A stretch of 64,000 nucleotides of DNA from Mesobacillus jeotgali (GCF_031759225.1 NZ_CP134494.1:2292501-2356500), one strand, 5' to 3'. Counted from the first letter of the stretch, positions 43,049-52,500 are shown. The notes: a model not told the origin generated them from the letters alone. Translations and numbers: made by a program.

Positions 43049-43333
43049 TTGGTTGATACGATTATTTTAGATGGGCATCCTCTCGCAATTAATAAATACA
43101 GCTCGGACACTTCAAGTGGGTTTGATATCATCTCAGTGGAATTTTCCGTAAAGAGTGAAGAGTACCATCAAGTAACGACATTATTATATGCAGGAGAATT
43201 CCATGTACAGGTCCCAGTTGAGGATAAAGCATTTAGAGGAAAAATCATTGAATATTCAACATCCATTACGAACTTATATAAAGGCGGGCAGGTTGGGACG
43301 TTCAAATTAGTTTTAAAGGAAGTAGAGGAGTAA
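43049..43333 (+). CDS. Small DUF3219-like protein
   Basis: 94 residues starting at TTG 43049, seven bases after AAAGGAGTGG; the ATG at 43022 lies upstream of that site. It is a small beta-rich protein (ISVEFSVKSEEYHQVTTLLY..., VGTFKLVLKEV) of the DUF3219 type. Function unknown. It is three bases before the luciferase-like monooxygenase gene, so the two are almost certainly co-transcribed. Confidence 0.7.
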   Translation: MVDTIILDGHPLAINKYSSDTSSGFDIISVEFSVKSEEYHQVTTLLYAGEFHVQVPVEDKAFRGKIIEYSTSITNLYKGGQVGTFKLVLKEVEE

Positions 43334-43336
43334 GCC

Positions 43337-44329
43337 ATGAGATTAAGCATACTTGATCAGGCTCCAATCTCCGCGGGCCAGACGGCAAGAGAGGCCCTGG
43401 AACACTCCGTTTTGCTTGCACAGACTGCCGAGAATCTGGGTTATACGCGTTTCTGGATGGCAGAGCACCATGACATACCAGGTCTAGCCTGTCCTGCACC
43501 AGAAGTGATGCTGCCGTATATCGGGGCAAGGACGAGCAGAATTCGGCTAGGTTCAGGTGCTGTCTTGCTTCCACACTACAAACCGTATAAAGTGGCAGAG
43601 CTTTTTAATTTGCTTGCCACATTGTTTCCGGACAGGATCGATATTGGAATCGGCCGCGCACCAGGAGGTTCTGCGGAAGTGACCAATGCTTTGTCAGACA
43701 ACTTCCTGCAAAATGTTTGGAAGCTGCCGGAATCATTGAAAGACTTACTTCGTTTTATCCATAACGATCACCCTAAGGATAGTGAACTTTCTAAAATCAA
43801 GGCGGCACCCTTGCCAGATGTCCCTCCGCAGCCCTGGCTTCTTGGGACGAGCAAAAAAAGCGCTATGCTGGCGGCTGAATACGGTATGGCTTATGCGTTC
43901 GGGCTGTTTATGAGCGACAATGATCCTCAAGACATTTTTCAGGCTTATAATGATTCTTTCAAGCAAGGAAGCACCGAATTGCCGCAATCAATTTTAACCG
44001 TTTCTGCTATATGTGCCGAAACCGCTGAACAGGCTGATGAAATCGCTTTGAGCTCACTAATTTGGAACATGCAGCAGGCAAGGGGAGAAGGTTCATCCGG
44101 CGTACCTACTGTCAAAGCCGCCAAAGCATACCAGCTTCCTGCAGAAGAAAAAGATGCTTTGGAAAACATGAAAAGAAAAATGATCATCGGGAATCCAAAG
44201 CAGGTAAAAGACCGATTGCTGAATTTGTTTCATAAGTATAACCCTGATGAAATCATGATCCTGACGTTAACCTATTCACCGGAGGATCGAATTAAATCCT
44301 ATGAACTGATCGCTGGAGAACTGCTTTAA
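43337..44329 (+). CDS. Luciferase-like flavin monooxygenase, second copy
   Basis: 330-residue LLM-class flavin oxidoreductase, paralogue of the gene at 28762 (shared RFWMAEHHDIPG, RIRLGSGAVLLPHY, RIDIGIGRAPGG, PWLLGTS patterns). AGAGGAG precedes the ATG. It follows the DUF3219-like gene with a three-base gap. Substrate unknown. Confidence 0.9.
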   Translation: MRLSILDQAPISAGQTAREALEHSVLLAQTAENLGYTRFWMAEHHDIPGLACPAPEVMLPYIGARTSRIRLGSGAVLLPHYKPYKVAELFNLLATLFPDRIDIGIGRAPGGSAEVTNALSDNFLQNVWKLPESLKDLLRFIHNDHPKDSELSKIKAAPLPDVPPQPWLLGTSKKSAMLAAEYGMAYAFGLFMSDNDPQDIFQAYNDSFKQGSTELPQSILTVSAICAETAEQADEIALSSLIWNMQQARGEGSSGVPTVKAAKAYQLPAEEKDALENMKRKMIIGNPKQVKDRLLNLFHKYNPDEIMILTLTYSPEDRIKSYELIAGELL

Positions 44330-44428
44330 ATAATCATTTATCATTTCACATTTTAGGGAAGTACAATGTTTACTATTAACAAGGCGGCCGGCAGAATATC
44401 AATCTTTTTAACCTTGTATACTAACCTC

Positions 44429-44456
44429 TTAACAAATCTTCCATTTAAGGTATAAT
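44429..44456 (+). promoter_or_regulatory. SigA-type promoter for the YeeN-like gene
   Basis: TTAACA, 16-base spacer, TATAAT, about 80 bases upstream of the 44539 start. Confidence 0.6.
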
Positions 44457-44538
44457 ATTATCTGTGAGCAGCTGCCGCAAGCAGATATATATTTGAGTGA
44501 TGCAGCGATCTGATCTAAGTCGAAAGAGAGTGGAATAT

Positions 44539-45255
44539 ATGGGTCGTAAATGGAACAACATTAAAGAGAAAAAAGCGTCAAAGGATGCAAATACAAGCAG
44601 GGTATATTCTAAATTCGCGCTTGAGATTTATGTTGCAGCCAGACAGGGTGAACCAAATCCAGAATCCAACCAGGCGCTGAAATTCGTCCTGGAAAGAGCC
44701 AAGACTTATAATGTACCTAGAGTAATTATTGACCGCGCAATCGATAAAGCCAAGGGCGGAGCTGAGGAAAGCTATGACGAGCTTCGATACGAGGGCTTTG
44801 GTCCAAATGGTTCAATGGTGATCGTGGATGCACTTACGAACAATGTAAACCGTACTGCTTCCAATGTACGCGCTGCTTTCGGTAAGAATGGCGGCAACAT
44901 GGGAGTAGCTGGGTCCGTTTCTTATATGTTCGATAAAACTGCGGTAATCGGGTTTGAAGGAAAGACAGCCGATGAGGCACTGGAAATCTTGATGGAAGCA
45001 GATGTTGATGCACGCGATATCCTTGAAGAAGACGATTCAATCATTATTTATGGCGAACCTGATCAATTCCACGCAATCCAGGAAGCCTTCCGTAATGCGG
45101 GTATCACTGATTTTACAGTTGCTGAATTGACCATGCTGCCTCAAAATGAGGTAACTCTAGATGAGGATTCCCAGGAACAATTCGAGAAGCTTGTTGACGC
45201 CCTCGAAGATTTGGAAGATGTCCAGCAAGTTTATCATAATGTTGATTTAGCTTAA
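44539..45255 (+). CDS. yeeN: YebC/PmpR-family regulator (YeeN-like)
   Basis: 238-residue YebC-family protein. It opens with [20 protein letters not shown], typical of the YeeN subgroup rather than YrbC, and carries [20 protein letters not shown]. YebC-type proteins have been described as transcription regulators and recently as factors that relieve ribosome stalling. ATG 44539 is used because GAAAGAGAGTGG lies just upstream. Single gene with a clear SigA promoter and terminator. Confidence 0.9.
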   Translation: MGRKWNNIKEKKASKDANTSRVYSKFALEIYVAARQGEPNPESNQALKFVLERAKTYNVPRVIIDRAIDKAKGGAEESYDELRYEGFGPNGSMVIVDALTNNVNRTASNVRAAFGKNGGNMGVAGSVSYMFDKTAVIGFEGKTADEALEILMEADVDARDILEEDDSIIIYGEPDQFHAIQEAFRNAGITDFTVAELTMLPQNEVTLDEDSQEQFEKLVDALEDLEDVQQVYHNVDLA

Positions 45256-45270
45256 AAGATCATATTCTAT

Positions 45271-45307
45271 CAAACAAAACCCATTCGAAAAGAGTGGGTT
45301 TTGTTTG
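45271..45307 (+). terminator. Terminator after the YeeN-like gene
   Basis: CAAAACCCATT / AGTGGGTTTTG hairpin followed by TTTG; usable on both strands. Confidence 0.8.
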
Positions 45308-45524
45308 TGTATTTTGTTTTTCAAGTCCAAACTCCCCGAAAAACAATTCATCTTCCCAGCTTAACATCCCTTTAAATTTCCAGAATACAGATTTCTTACA
45401 GCAAGAAGGGGTAAATTAATAAAAATCCGTAGACAAAAGAAAAATGAAAATCGGATAGCCAGCATACGAGTTCAATCTAATCAATCATGCGTAATAAAAA
45501 CACTTTAAAAAATGGAGGTGCAGC

Positions 45525-46766
45525 ATGACTTCAAAGGGACATTTGATTCAATCCATAAAAAATCATTCCGTAAGGTTTGATACATATGATGATTTGGGTG
45601 CCATTGTAGAAGCAGCAGCCAATAAACAATATGTGCTGCTTGGCGAGGCATCACATGGAACATCAGAATTCTATACACTAAGGGCTGAAATCAGCAAAAG
45701 GCTTATTGAAGATCATGGATTTTCATTTATTGCTGTGGAGGGTGATTGGCCTTCGTGCTTTACAGTCAATCAATATATTAAAGGGTTCAGCAAAACTGAT
45801 GCGCGAATGGCATTGCAAGATTTTAACCGCTGGCCATCATGGATGTGGGCAAATGAAGAAATCCTTGAGCTGGTGAATTGGATGAAGGAATACAATGAAT
45901 CTGCTGAAAAACAAGTTGGTTTCTACGGCATAGATGTGTACAGTCTGTGGGAGTCGATGGAGGAAATCATCAGACAGCTTGAAAGAATAGCACCTGAGGA
46001 CGTAGAATCAGCAAAACAGGCTTTTTCCTGCTTTGAACCTTTTGAGCGGCGAGGTGAGAATTATGCGATTTCGTCCGCTTATTATGGAGAAGACTGTACA
46101 GAAGAAGTAATCAAGGTCCTTATCGACCTGCAGAAAAAACGGAAGACTTACCCAAAAGAGCATGAGGGTGACCTTAATTTAGAGGTTAACAGTCTTGTCA
46201 TGCTTGATGCTGAACGATACTATCGCGCCATGGCCAAAGGTGGTGCAGATGATTGGAATATCCGCGATACCCATATGGTAAGCGCTTTGGAAAAAATCAT
46301 GCATGCCCACGGAGAAGGTGGCAAAGCCATCGTATGGGAGCATAATACCCATATAGGAGATGCACGGGCAACAGATATGGCGGATGACGGCATGATTAAC
46401 GTAGGGCAGATTCTGAGGGAAAAATATGGGCAGAAGGTATATGCAATCGGCTTTGGCACCCATCATGGCAAAGTGATTGCATCTCAACAGTGGGGTGGAG
46501 CTGTCGAAGTGATGGAAGTTCCGGATGCTGGGCCTGGAAGCTGGGAGGATGCACTTCATCAAGCAGGTGATCATAATAAATATTTGATTTTTAACAAGCA
46601 AAACGAATTGGATTTCGACTTTGTGATTGGGCATCGAGCCATTGGGGTAGTCTATGACCCGGAAATCGAACATTTGGGCAACTATGTTCCATCGAATATT
46701 GCCAAGAGGTATGATGCCTTCCTATTTATCGATGAAACGAATTCCTTAAGACCACTATTCAAATGA
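45525..46766 (+). CDS. Erythromycin esterase-family protein
   Basis: 413-residue member of the EreA/EreB family. The LLGEASHGTSEFY segment carries the conserved Glu/His pair, followed by FIAVEGDWP and a later WEHNTHIGDARA His. Family members hydrolyse macrolide lactones, but most chromosomal Bacillus copies have no proven resistance role. GGAGGTG precedes the ATG. Monocistronic. Resistance should not be assumed from the family name. Confidence 0.88.
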   Translation: MTSKGHLIQSIKNHSVRFDTYDDLGAIVEAAANKQYVLLGEASHGTSEFYTLRAEISKRLIEDHGFSFIAVEGDWPSCFTVNQYIKGFSKTDARMALQDFNRWPSWMWANEEILELVNWMKEYNESAEKQVGFYGIDVYSLWESMEEIIRQLERIAPEDVESAKQAFSCFEPFERRGENYAISSAYYGEDCTEEVIKVLIDLQKKRKTYPKEHEGDLNLEVNSLVMLDAERYYRAMAKGGADDWNIRDTHMVSALEKIMHAHGEGGKAIVWEHNTHIGDARATDMADDGMINVGQILREKYGQKVYAIGFGTHHGKVIASQQWGGAVEVMEVPDAGPGSWEDALHQAGDHNKYLIFNKQNELDFDFVIGHRAIGVVYDPEIEHLGNYVPSNIAKRYDAFLFIDETNSLRPLFK

Positions 46767-46769
46767 AGT

Positions 46770-46800
46770 GAAAAACGTCCCTGATCCAGGGACGTTTTTC
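46770..46800. terminator. Bidirectional terminator between the esterase-like gene and adhB
   Basis: Perfect AAAAACGTCCCTG / CAGGGACGTTTTT inverted repeat between convergent genes. Confidence 0.9.
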
Positions 46801-46809
46801 ATGGGAACT

Positions 46810-47946
46810 TTAAGGCTTGAGCACCACTTTGATGCAGCCGTCTGTCCTGGTGTCGAATATTTGATAGCCGTGTTTCGCCTGGTCGAGCGGAAGTACGTGG
46901 GTGATGACATCGCTCAGGTCCATTTTTCCGGTGGAAATAATATCATAAAGATAGGACATATAAGGGATGACCGGGGCTTGTCCCATCTTAATGTCAACAT
47001 TTCGCTGGAAGATGTCACCCAGTGGAAAGGCGTTATATCTGCCTCCATAAACACCTGTGATTTGGATTGTACCTGCTTTGCGGACAGCTTGTGAGGCAAT
47101 CACAAGGCCACCCATCGCCCCTCCATGCAACTTCAACCCTGTTGCCAGGTACTCGAGCGGAGACATTTTGCCGCTCATTCCGGTGCAGTCAATCACAATA
47201 TCAGCACCGCCCCTTGTGATTTCCTTAAGGTACTCTCCGGTGTTCTGGTGTTCCTCGATATTCACCGTTTCAACTTTATTGGTCTTTTTCGCATGATCTA
47301 AACGATACTTCAAATGATCAACAGCAATGATTCTTTTTGCACCTTTTAACCAGGCGAACTTTTGCGCGAGCAAACCAACTGGACCGCAGCCTAAAACCAC
47401 TACTGTGTCGCCAGATTTCACCCCGGCATGGTCAACACTCCATAAAGCAGTTGCTGCTGCATCAGCCAACAGGACGAGCTTCTCATCCTCTACTTCACAA
47501 TCTTCCGGTATTTTAAAAGGCGTGAAGTTACCGTAAGGCACCCGCATATATTCTGCCTGGCCGCCAGCGTAACCGCCAGTTGTTTCTGAATAACCAAAGA
47601 ATCCGCCCATTTCACCATGTGGATTTGAATTATCACACTGAGAAGTGATGTCATTTTTACAATACCAGCACTCTCCGCAGCTGACATTGAAGGGAATGAT
47701 CACTCTGTCTCCTTTCTTTAGTTTGTTTACGCCAGGGCCTACTTCTTCGACTACACCCATAGGTTCATGGCCAATAACATAGTCAGTAGGCAGGTTGGGG
47801 ATCATTTGATGCAGAAGATGCAAATCAGATCCGCAAATAGCTGAAGCAGTTACTTTTATGATGATGTCATCAGAGTTTTTGATTTCAGGGTCTTTTACAT
47901 TCTTGACCTGTATATTTTTGCTGCCTTGATACGTCACGGCTTTCAT
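46810..47946 (-). CDS. adhB: Zinc-dependent alcohol dehydrogenase, AdhB-like
   Basis: 378-residue medium-chain dehydrogenase. Catalytic zinc site ICGSDLH and GHEPMGVVEEVG; structural zinc cysteines in CGECWYCKNDITSQC; NAD fold VLGCGPVGLLA. The length and the adjoining CotF-like genes match the B. subtilis adhB-yra cluster, where these genes are sporulation-associated. The formaldehyde-dehydrogenase-like insertion (GGFFGYSETTGGYAGGQAEY) is present. AAGGAGG precedes the ATG. Physiological alcohol unknown. Confidence 0.88.
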   Translation of the reverse strand: MKAVTYQGSKNIQVKNVKDPEIKNSDDIIIKVTASAICGSDLHLLHQMIPNLPTDYVIGHEPMGVVEEVGPGVNKLKKGDRVIIPFNVSCGECWYCKNDITSQCDNSNPHGEMGGFFGYSETTGGYAGGQAEYMRVPYGNFTPFKIPEDCEVEDEKLVLLADAAATALWSVDHAGVKSGDTVVVLGCGPVGLLAQKFAWLKGAKRIIAVDHLKYRLDHAKKTNKVETVNIEEHQNTGEYLKEITRGGADIVIDCTGMSGKMSPLEYLATGLKLHGGAMGGLVIASQAVRKAGTIQITGVYGGRYNAFPLGDIFQRNVDIKMGQAPVIPYMSYLYDIISTGKMDLSDVITHVLPLDQAKHGYQIFDTRTDGCIKVVLKP

Positions 47947-47961
47947 GTTGTCATTCCTCCT

Positions 47962-48324
47962 TTATTCATCTGGTGTTGCGAACATCCCAAGCCGATCCGT
48001 GTCAATAGGGAACAGGTTCATCTTTCCGATACTAACTGCCATGTCCGCGGATTTCAAATCCAATTCAACCTGCTTTCCTACATCATGAGGATATAGCCAG
48101 CCCTTTTTCATCATTAAATCGGATAATTCAGCATGAAGGTCGATCGCTTGTTCCATTTGTTTATATAAGGCTTTCCGAAGTTCTGCATTGGCTGTTTCCG
48201 TCAAGGCAATACCGTAAGTATGTATTCCTGTTTTGAGCCAGAGCAAAAAATCCAGTGCAAAGGATGCATCGGCCATCTCTGGCATGTGTTCAGCGCCCTG
48301 GGGATCAAGATAGTCCATCTCCAT
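47962..48324 (-). CDS. CotF-like spore coat protein (YraF-type)
   Basis: 120-residue ferritin-like helical protein of the CotF family, with the LDFLLWLKTGIHTYGIALTETANAELRKAL pattern and a C-terminal GWLYPHDVGKQVELDLKSA. ATG 48324 overlaps the stop of the upstream small gene (TGATG), indicating coupling. It lies directly before adhB on the same strand. A coat role is inferred from the family; the divergent gene at 48885 is a paralogue. Confidence 0.82.
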   Translation of the reverse strand: MEMDYLDPQGAEHMPEMADASFALDFLLWLKTGIHTYGIALTETANAELRKALYKQMEQAIDLHAELSDLMMKKGWLYPHDVGKQVELDLKSADMAVSIGKMNLFPIDTDRLGMFATPDE

Positions 48325-48551
48325 CAATGTTCACCTTCCTTCATTGGTTTAGTCCTGGCACCTTGATAGAATTCTTTTAGTTCACCGATTGCTGAAATAG
48401 ACTGTTGTACATCTTTTTCCATCAATGCCTTCAAGTCATTATCAAAACAGAGACCCTGCATTAATTTAGACTTTAGTACGCTAATCGCTTTAAGGTTCAA
48501 TATTTCGTGTGCTTCCATCGTTTCATGGAAGGCAAGTGTTTCTTTCTCCAT
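48324..48551 (-). CDS. Small coat-associated protein (YraG/YraE-type)
   Basis: 75-residue helical protein, HETMEAHEILNLKAISVLKSKLMQ, similar in layout to the divergent 69-residue gene at 48679. Both have an (H)ETLE(L/I)...LK pattern and precede a CotF-like gene. It probably forms a unit with the CotF-like protein encoded immediately downstream. GGAGGTG precedes the ATG. Confidence 0.75.
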   Translation of the reverse strand: MEKETLAFHETMEAHEILNLKAISVLKSKLMQGLCFDNDLKALMEKDVQQSISAIGELKEFYQGARTKPMKEGEH

Positions 48552-48678
48552 AAAATCACCTCCATTAAGAACGTATTTAATTTTCCAATTATGGAGTGTG
48601 TTTATACAGAATGTCAGAATAACGGAATGTTTTAATGGAAATATAACAGGGAGAGCTTACAAATAGGAGAGATGGCTG

Positions 48679-48888
48679 ATGACCAAATATTTAGGAATAC
48701 ATGAAACCCTGGAATTGCTGGAGGTACTGACATTTAAAAGTGTGACACTGACGAAAGCCACAGCGATGGGCTTGCTCGTTAAGGACCTACGGTTAAAAGA
48801 AATACTTTCGAATGAAGTGACTGCAACAACTGCGCATATCAACCGGATGAAGGAGCTATTGACAGAGAGGGAGGGGAATCGCGCATGA
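48679..48888 (+). CDS. Small coat-associated protein, divergent paralogue
   Basis: 69 residues, HETLELLEVLTFKSVTLTKATAMG. It resembles the 75-residue minus-strand gene and is likewise coupled to a CotF-like gene downstream (its stop overlaps the next start by four bases). AGGAGAG lies upstream of the ATG. Probable sporulation protein by association. Confidence 0.72.
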   Translation: MTKYLGIHETLELLEVLTFKSVTLTKATAMGLLVKDLRLKEILSNEVTATTAHINRMKELLTEREGNRA

Positions 48889-49181
48889 CTAATATTTTGC
48901 ACAATCTGGCCGGTATGGCAGGAATGACAGACCAGGTAATCGCGACGGATTATTTGATTTCCATTAAGTCAGGAATCCGGAACCTGTCTTTTGCAATTAC
49001 GGAAACAGCTACTCCCGAATTGAGGGACGCTTTCCGGGAACAGCTAAGAGCTGCTGTTGAAGCCCATGAAAATATAACGGAATTTATGATCGAAAAAGGC
49101 TTTTACCACCCACATAGCATGGGAGAACAAATCAGAGTGGATCTAGATACTGCCGATACCGCTTTGAACCTTGCGGATTAA
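48885..49181 (+). CDS. CotF-like spore coat protein, divergent paralogue
   Basis: 98-residue CotF-family protein; ATDYLISIKSGIRNLSFAITETATPELRDAF parallels the minus-strand copy, as does GFYHPHSMGEQIRVDLDTADTAL. The ATG overlaps the previous stop. Together the four genes are two coupled pairs read outward from a 127-base centre, suggesting duplication by inversion. Confidence 0.82.
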   Translation: MTNILHNLAGMAGMTDQVIATDYLISIKSGIRNLSFAITETATPELRDAFREQLRAAVEAHENITEFMIEKGFYHPHSMGEQIRVDLDTADTALNLAD

Positions 49182-49187
49182 ACTATA

Positions 49188-49213
49188 AAGGCTGCAGATG
49201 CAGTCTCTTTTTA
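49188..49213 (+). terminator. Small terminator after the divergent coat pair
   Basis: CTGC / GCAG stem in AGGCTGCAGATGCAGTCT followed by CTTTTT. Confidence 0.55.
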
Positions 49214-49318
49214 TATGGTTTTTTAGTAGTTGCCAAGCTGCAGTGCTTGAAATCCTGTTAAGTTTAAAGTGCTTATTTTACAGGAAAAGACTGATATATT
49301 GAATTTGCAGGTGGTAAC

Positions 49319-50368
49319 ATGGTAGATACTTTTATTAGGGACATCTCACACGAGGATATTGTTAGACTTGCTGTTATATTAGTGATCATCATTGTAGGGA
49401 ACTGGCTGATCAAGAGGGCTGCTAAGCTAACGGCTGCGAAAAATTCAAAAACTTTCCAAAGAGCTCTGCCGATTATCGATTCGCTTGCCGATTGGGTAAC
49501 TTTTTATGGAATCATCATTTTGCTCTTATTAACTTTCTCCAAGAATGATTGGTTATTTGAACCGCTATATACTCACGGGGAAGTGAAAGTATCCATTTTT
49601 CTGATTGTCATCGCATTGCTTATCGTTTCATTGGCACACAGGCTGATTAAATTATTCAATAAGTATATTCTATCCTCTGTCTATGATTACTACGGAATAG
49701 ACAGGGGGTTGGGATATACTTTCAATCAAATCATTTATTACACTGTGATGTTTGCAGCTCTGGCTGTAAGTTTGACCAGTGTTGGGATCAACCTGACAGC
49801 GATAGGGGCCGTTTTTGGAGTTCTTGGTATTGGTATTGGTTTTGGCATGAGGAATGTTGCTGGTAACTTTGTGTCGGGTATCATTATCTTGTTTGAAAGA
49901 CCAATTGAGGTAGGGGAAATCATCCAGATTAATGATAAGGTCGGACGGGTTGAAAAAATCCGCTTAAGATCTACAATCATCCGTACTGCCAAGGAAGGTA
50001 CATTGATTGTTCCTAACCAGTATTTCATCGAGCAGATCATCAAGAACAGAACTAGTGCAGAAATGATGGCCCAGGTGAAGGTGAGCGTGGCATTTGGGAC
50101 AGATACTCATATGGTACAGGCGCTACTTGAACAGGCAGTTAATGAAATTAAGGAGAATGAAGACGGTATCCTTGATTCTCCAAAGCCTGATATCCGTTTC
50201 ATAGATTTCAATAGCAAGGCGATGGAGTTCCTGATCGAAATTCCGGTTGTGAATTTTGAAATAAAAGAGAAGATCGAAAGTAAATTAAGGCATATGGTAG
50301 CAGCGATTTTTGTTGAACATAATATTCAACTCCCGGCCATAAACTTTCAGGTGTTGGATTCAAATTAA
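49319..50368 (+). CDS. MscS-family mechanosensitive channel
   Basis: 349-residue small-conductance mechanosensitive channel. Three to four membrane spans precede the pore helix and the conserved beta domain: AVFGVLGIGIGFGMRNVAGNFVSGIIILFERPIEVGE, then NDKVGRVEKIRLRSTIIRTA and the VPNQYFIEQIIKN segment. It protects cells from hypo-osmotic shock. Monocistronic with a strong terminator. Confidence 0.92.
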   Translation: MVDTFIRDISHEDIVRLAVILVIIIVGNWLIKRAAKLTAAKNSKTFQRALPIIDSLADWVTFYGIIILLLLTFSKNDWLFEPLYTHGEVKVSIFLIVIALLIVSLAHRLIKLFNKYILSSVYDYYGIDRGLGYTFNQIIYYTVMFAALAVSLTSVGINLTAIGAVFGVLGIGIGFGMRNVAGNFVSGIIILFERPIEVGEIIQINDKVGRVEKIRLRSTIIRTAKEGTLIVPNQYFIEQIIKNRTSAEMMAQVKVSVAFGTDTHMVQALLEQAVNEIKENEDGILDSPKPDIRFIDFNSKAMEFLIEIPVVNFEIKEKIESKLRHMVAAIFVEHNIQLPAINFQVLDSN

Positions 50369-50388
50369 AATTGGGTCTTCAACGAACC

Positions 50389-50426
50389 GGTAAAAAGAGT
50401 TTACCAGCAGGGTAAACTCTTTTTAC
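50389..50426. terminator. Bidirectional terminator between mscS-like and yhfK-like genes
   Basis: Perfect inverted repeat AAAAAGAGTTTACC / GGTAAACTCTTTTT with a five-base loop. Confidence 0.9.
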
Positions 50427-50435
50427 TTCCTACTA

Positions 50436-51080
50436 TTAAATCCTTTTAATCGCCTCTGCAATATTATTGTCTCCTGAAATTAAATCAAAAGCTTTCTTGA
50501 ATGTATTTTTTTCATTCAAGCATGCAAAAATGGTTTTTGCTACATCAATTCTTGGGATTGAACCAGTCTTTATATTTTCGGCAATTTCAATTTTACCTGT
50601 TCCAGGGTCGTTCAATAATCCGCCTGGCCTGATGATGGTGTAATTCAGGCCGCTCTGCAGCAAAGCCCGGTCAGCATAATGCTTTGCGACATAATAAGGT
50701 TTGATGACTTCTGCCCAGTTTTCCCGGTTGTTTGCCTGGAGGGCACTGACCATGATGAATCGGTCAATTCCAGCCTGTTCTGCAGCTTCGATTGTTTTCA
50801 CCGCACCGTCCAGATCTACTAAAAGTGTTTTATCAAGACCTGTATGTCCACCCGAGCCTGCCGCAAAGACAATCGCATCGCATCCTTTTGCGGCAGATGC
50901 GATATCCTCAACCGTACCTTCAAGACTGGCGATTACAGTTTCTACACCTTTATCTTCAAACTCTGCCGTTTGTTCAGCTTTTCTCAGCATCGCTCTTGCT
51001 TCATGCTCGGTGCTTTCATTAAGCAGATCGACAAGCTGCTTTCCAATTTGCCCATTGGCACCTACGACTAGAACTTTCAT
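50436..51080 (-). CDS. NAD(P)-binding atypical SDR (YhfK-like)
   Basis: 214-residue Rossmann protein: VLVVGANGQIGKQL binds NAD(P), DAIVFAAGSGG follows, and YYVAKHYADRAL and YTIIRPGGL are typical of the SDR_a5/YhfK group of sugar-epimerase-like proteins. ATG 51080 is used because TTAAGGAGG is just upstream. Function unknown; single gene on the minus strand. Confidence 0.88.
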   Translation of the reverse strand: MKVLVVGANGQIGKQLVDLLNESTEHEARAMLRKAEQTAEFEDKGVETVIASLEGTVEDIASAAKGCDAIVFAAGSGGHTGLDKTLLVDLDGAVKTIEAAEQAGIDRFIMVSALQANNRENWAEVIKPYYVAKHYADRALLQSGLNYTIIRPGGLLNDPGTGKIEIAENIKTGSIPRIDVAKTIFACLNEKNTFKKAFDLISGDNNIAEAIKRI

Positions 51081-51213
51081 CTGATTTGCCTCCTTAAAAA
51101 TCATGAAATTACATCCTATTTATTCAAGAATTGTTTAAGAACATATGTATATAATCTACCCTTTAATCTGGATTGTAAAAGGATTAGCTTTTGAATGGAG
51201 GGCATCGGATAGC

Positions 51214-51253
51214 CAAAATAAAAACAACTGCTCTTTATCAATCGAGCAGCTGT
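51214..51253 (-). terminator. Terminator of the degraded symporter gene
   Basis: Minus strand CTGCTC / GAGCAG hairpin followed by TTGTTTTTATTTT, a relic of the once-active gene. Confidence 0.65.
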
Positions 51254-51270
51254 CCAAACAGTTTTACGGA

Positions 51271-51834
51271 TTATGCCGTGACGTTTTCTTCCGTTTCCAC
51301 GTCATCCAATGTTTCTCCCTCAGAGCGCGCGACATAGACTGCGCATGCAGCATCTCCGGTGATGTTCACTGCAGTTCTGCACATATCAAGGAGACGGTCG
51401 ACCCCTAGGACTAGAGCGATCGCTTCCACCGGAAGGCCTACCGATGTCAATACCATCGACAGCATGATCAATCCCACTCCAGGAACACCAGCTGTTCCGA
51501 TACTAGCCAATGTAGCTGTCAATATGACAGTCAATAGTTGGCCAGCCTCTGGGTGCGGCAATCAATATGGACGGCACCGCTATAATGCCAGGAGTTGCGA
51601 CAATTTTTATCGCCCAGGTTTATGGAGCCGAACTTAGCCTGTTAGACAAGCTTGATCAATCCGGCTTTCTCGCCGACTCTAGCGATGCCAAAGCCAATGA
51701 TGATCGAGAATGCGACTACCTGCAGCATGGAACCTTCGACCATCGCTCCAAGCGGGTTGGCAAGAATAATGTTCAATAAAGTCTCGATGACAGGAGGGGC
51801 CTCTGCGGCTTCGAAGCTTTCAATATATTTTATG
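51271..51834 (-). pseudogene. Scrambled remnant of a DAACS dicarboxylate/glutamate symporter
   Basis: Three pieces of a GltP/DctA-type symporter remain. A minus-strand piece (51834 to about 51650) codes for [21 protein letters not shown] and on to [11 protein letters not shown] piece of about 95 bases (about 51543-51641) codes on the plus strand for [15 protein letters not shown] through [13 protein letters not shown] minus-strand piece (51540 to 51271) codes for [16 protein letters not shown] through the C-terminus. In intact proteins the NMDGT piece directly precedes GQLLTVI, so it has been inverted in place. About 100 codons before it and the whole N-terminal half are missing. The remnant cannot encode a working transporter. 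Confidence 0.85.
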
Positions 51835-51918
51835 ATATTTTAAAAATTGTGGTATAAGATAGGGAGTAAAGTAACTATGGTATGATTTTAACTTTTATTC
51901 CAAAGGCAGTGATTTATA

Positions 51919-52500
51919 GTGAATGCTAAAGATAAATGGAATCGAAAATACATGGAAAGATTGATGAACGAGCATCCCCCAGAGCCAAATGGAAGGTTGT
52001 TAAAAATGGCTGCGTATTTGCACGGTAAGACAGCTATTGACTTTGCCTCTGGTCTTGGCGGCAATAGCTTTTATCTGGCAGAACTGGGGTATAACATGAC
52101 AGCTATCGATATTTCTGACGTGGCTGTTCAGTATGTAAAAGAGCAGGCAGCCAAGCGAGGCTTGAATATTACGGCGAATGTAGTCGATTTTACGGATGAA
52201 AGATCCTGCTTAACCAGCCGTACATACGATTTAGCGATAATGACCTACTATCTGGACCGTTCTTTATTCCCCTTGATCAAAGATGTGGTCAATGATAATG
52301 GATATTTATTCTTCGAAACTTTTTACAAACATAAAGGTGCCGAAAACGGGCATGTTTCGAGTCAATATAAGCTGGAATCGAATGAGTTGCTGAAAGAATT
52401 CGGAGATTGGAAGATTCTTTTTTTTGAGGAGAATGAGCTGGAAGGACGGCAGACAATATTTTGCCAGAAAACGAATAGGATAAATCCTACTCTAAAATAA
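51919..52500 (+). CDS. Class I SAM-dependent methyltransferase (TehB-like)
   Basis: 193-residue methyltransferase. AIDFASGLGGNSFYLAELGY is motif I for SAM binding, TAIDISDVAV the acidic strand, and LAIMTYYLDR the motif IV region; FFETFYKHKG resembles TehB-like proteins. It starts at GTG 51919. No partner gene; the acceptor substrate is unknown. It is followed directly by the left end of the IS1182-like element. Confidence 0.85.
   Translation: MNAKDKWNRKYMERLMNEHPPEPNGRLLKMAAYLHGKTAIDFASGLGGNSFYLAELGYNMTAIDISDVAVQYVKEQAAKRGLNITANVVDFTDERSCLTSRTYDLAIMTYYLDRSLFPLIKDVVNDNGYLFFETFYKHKGAENGHVSSQYKLESNELLKEFGDWKILFFEENELEGRQTIFCQKTNRINPTLK

Noticed and set aside
45525..46766. Macrolide resistance gene
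   Set aside because: Only family membership supports it; the gene is chromosomal, alone, and shows no leader peptide or mobile context.
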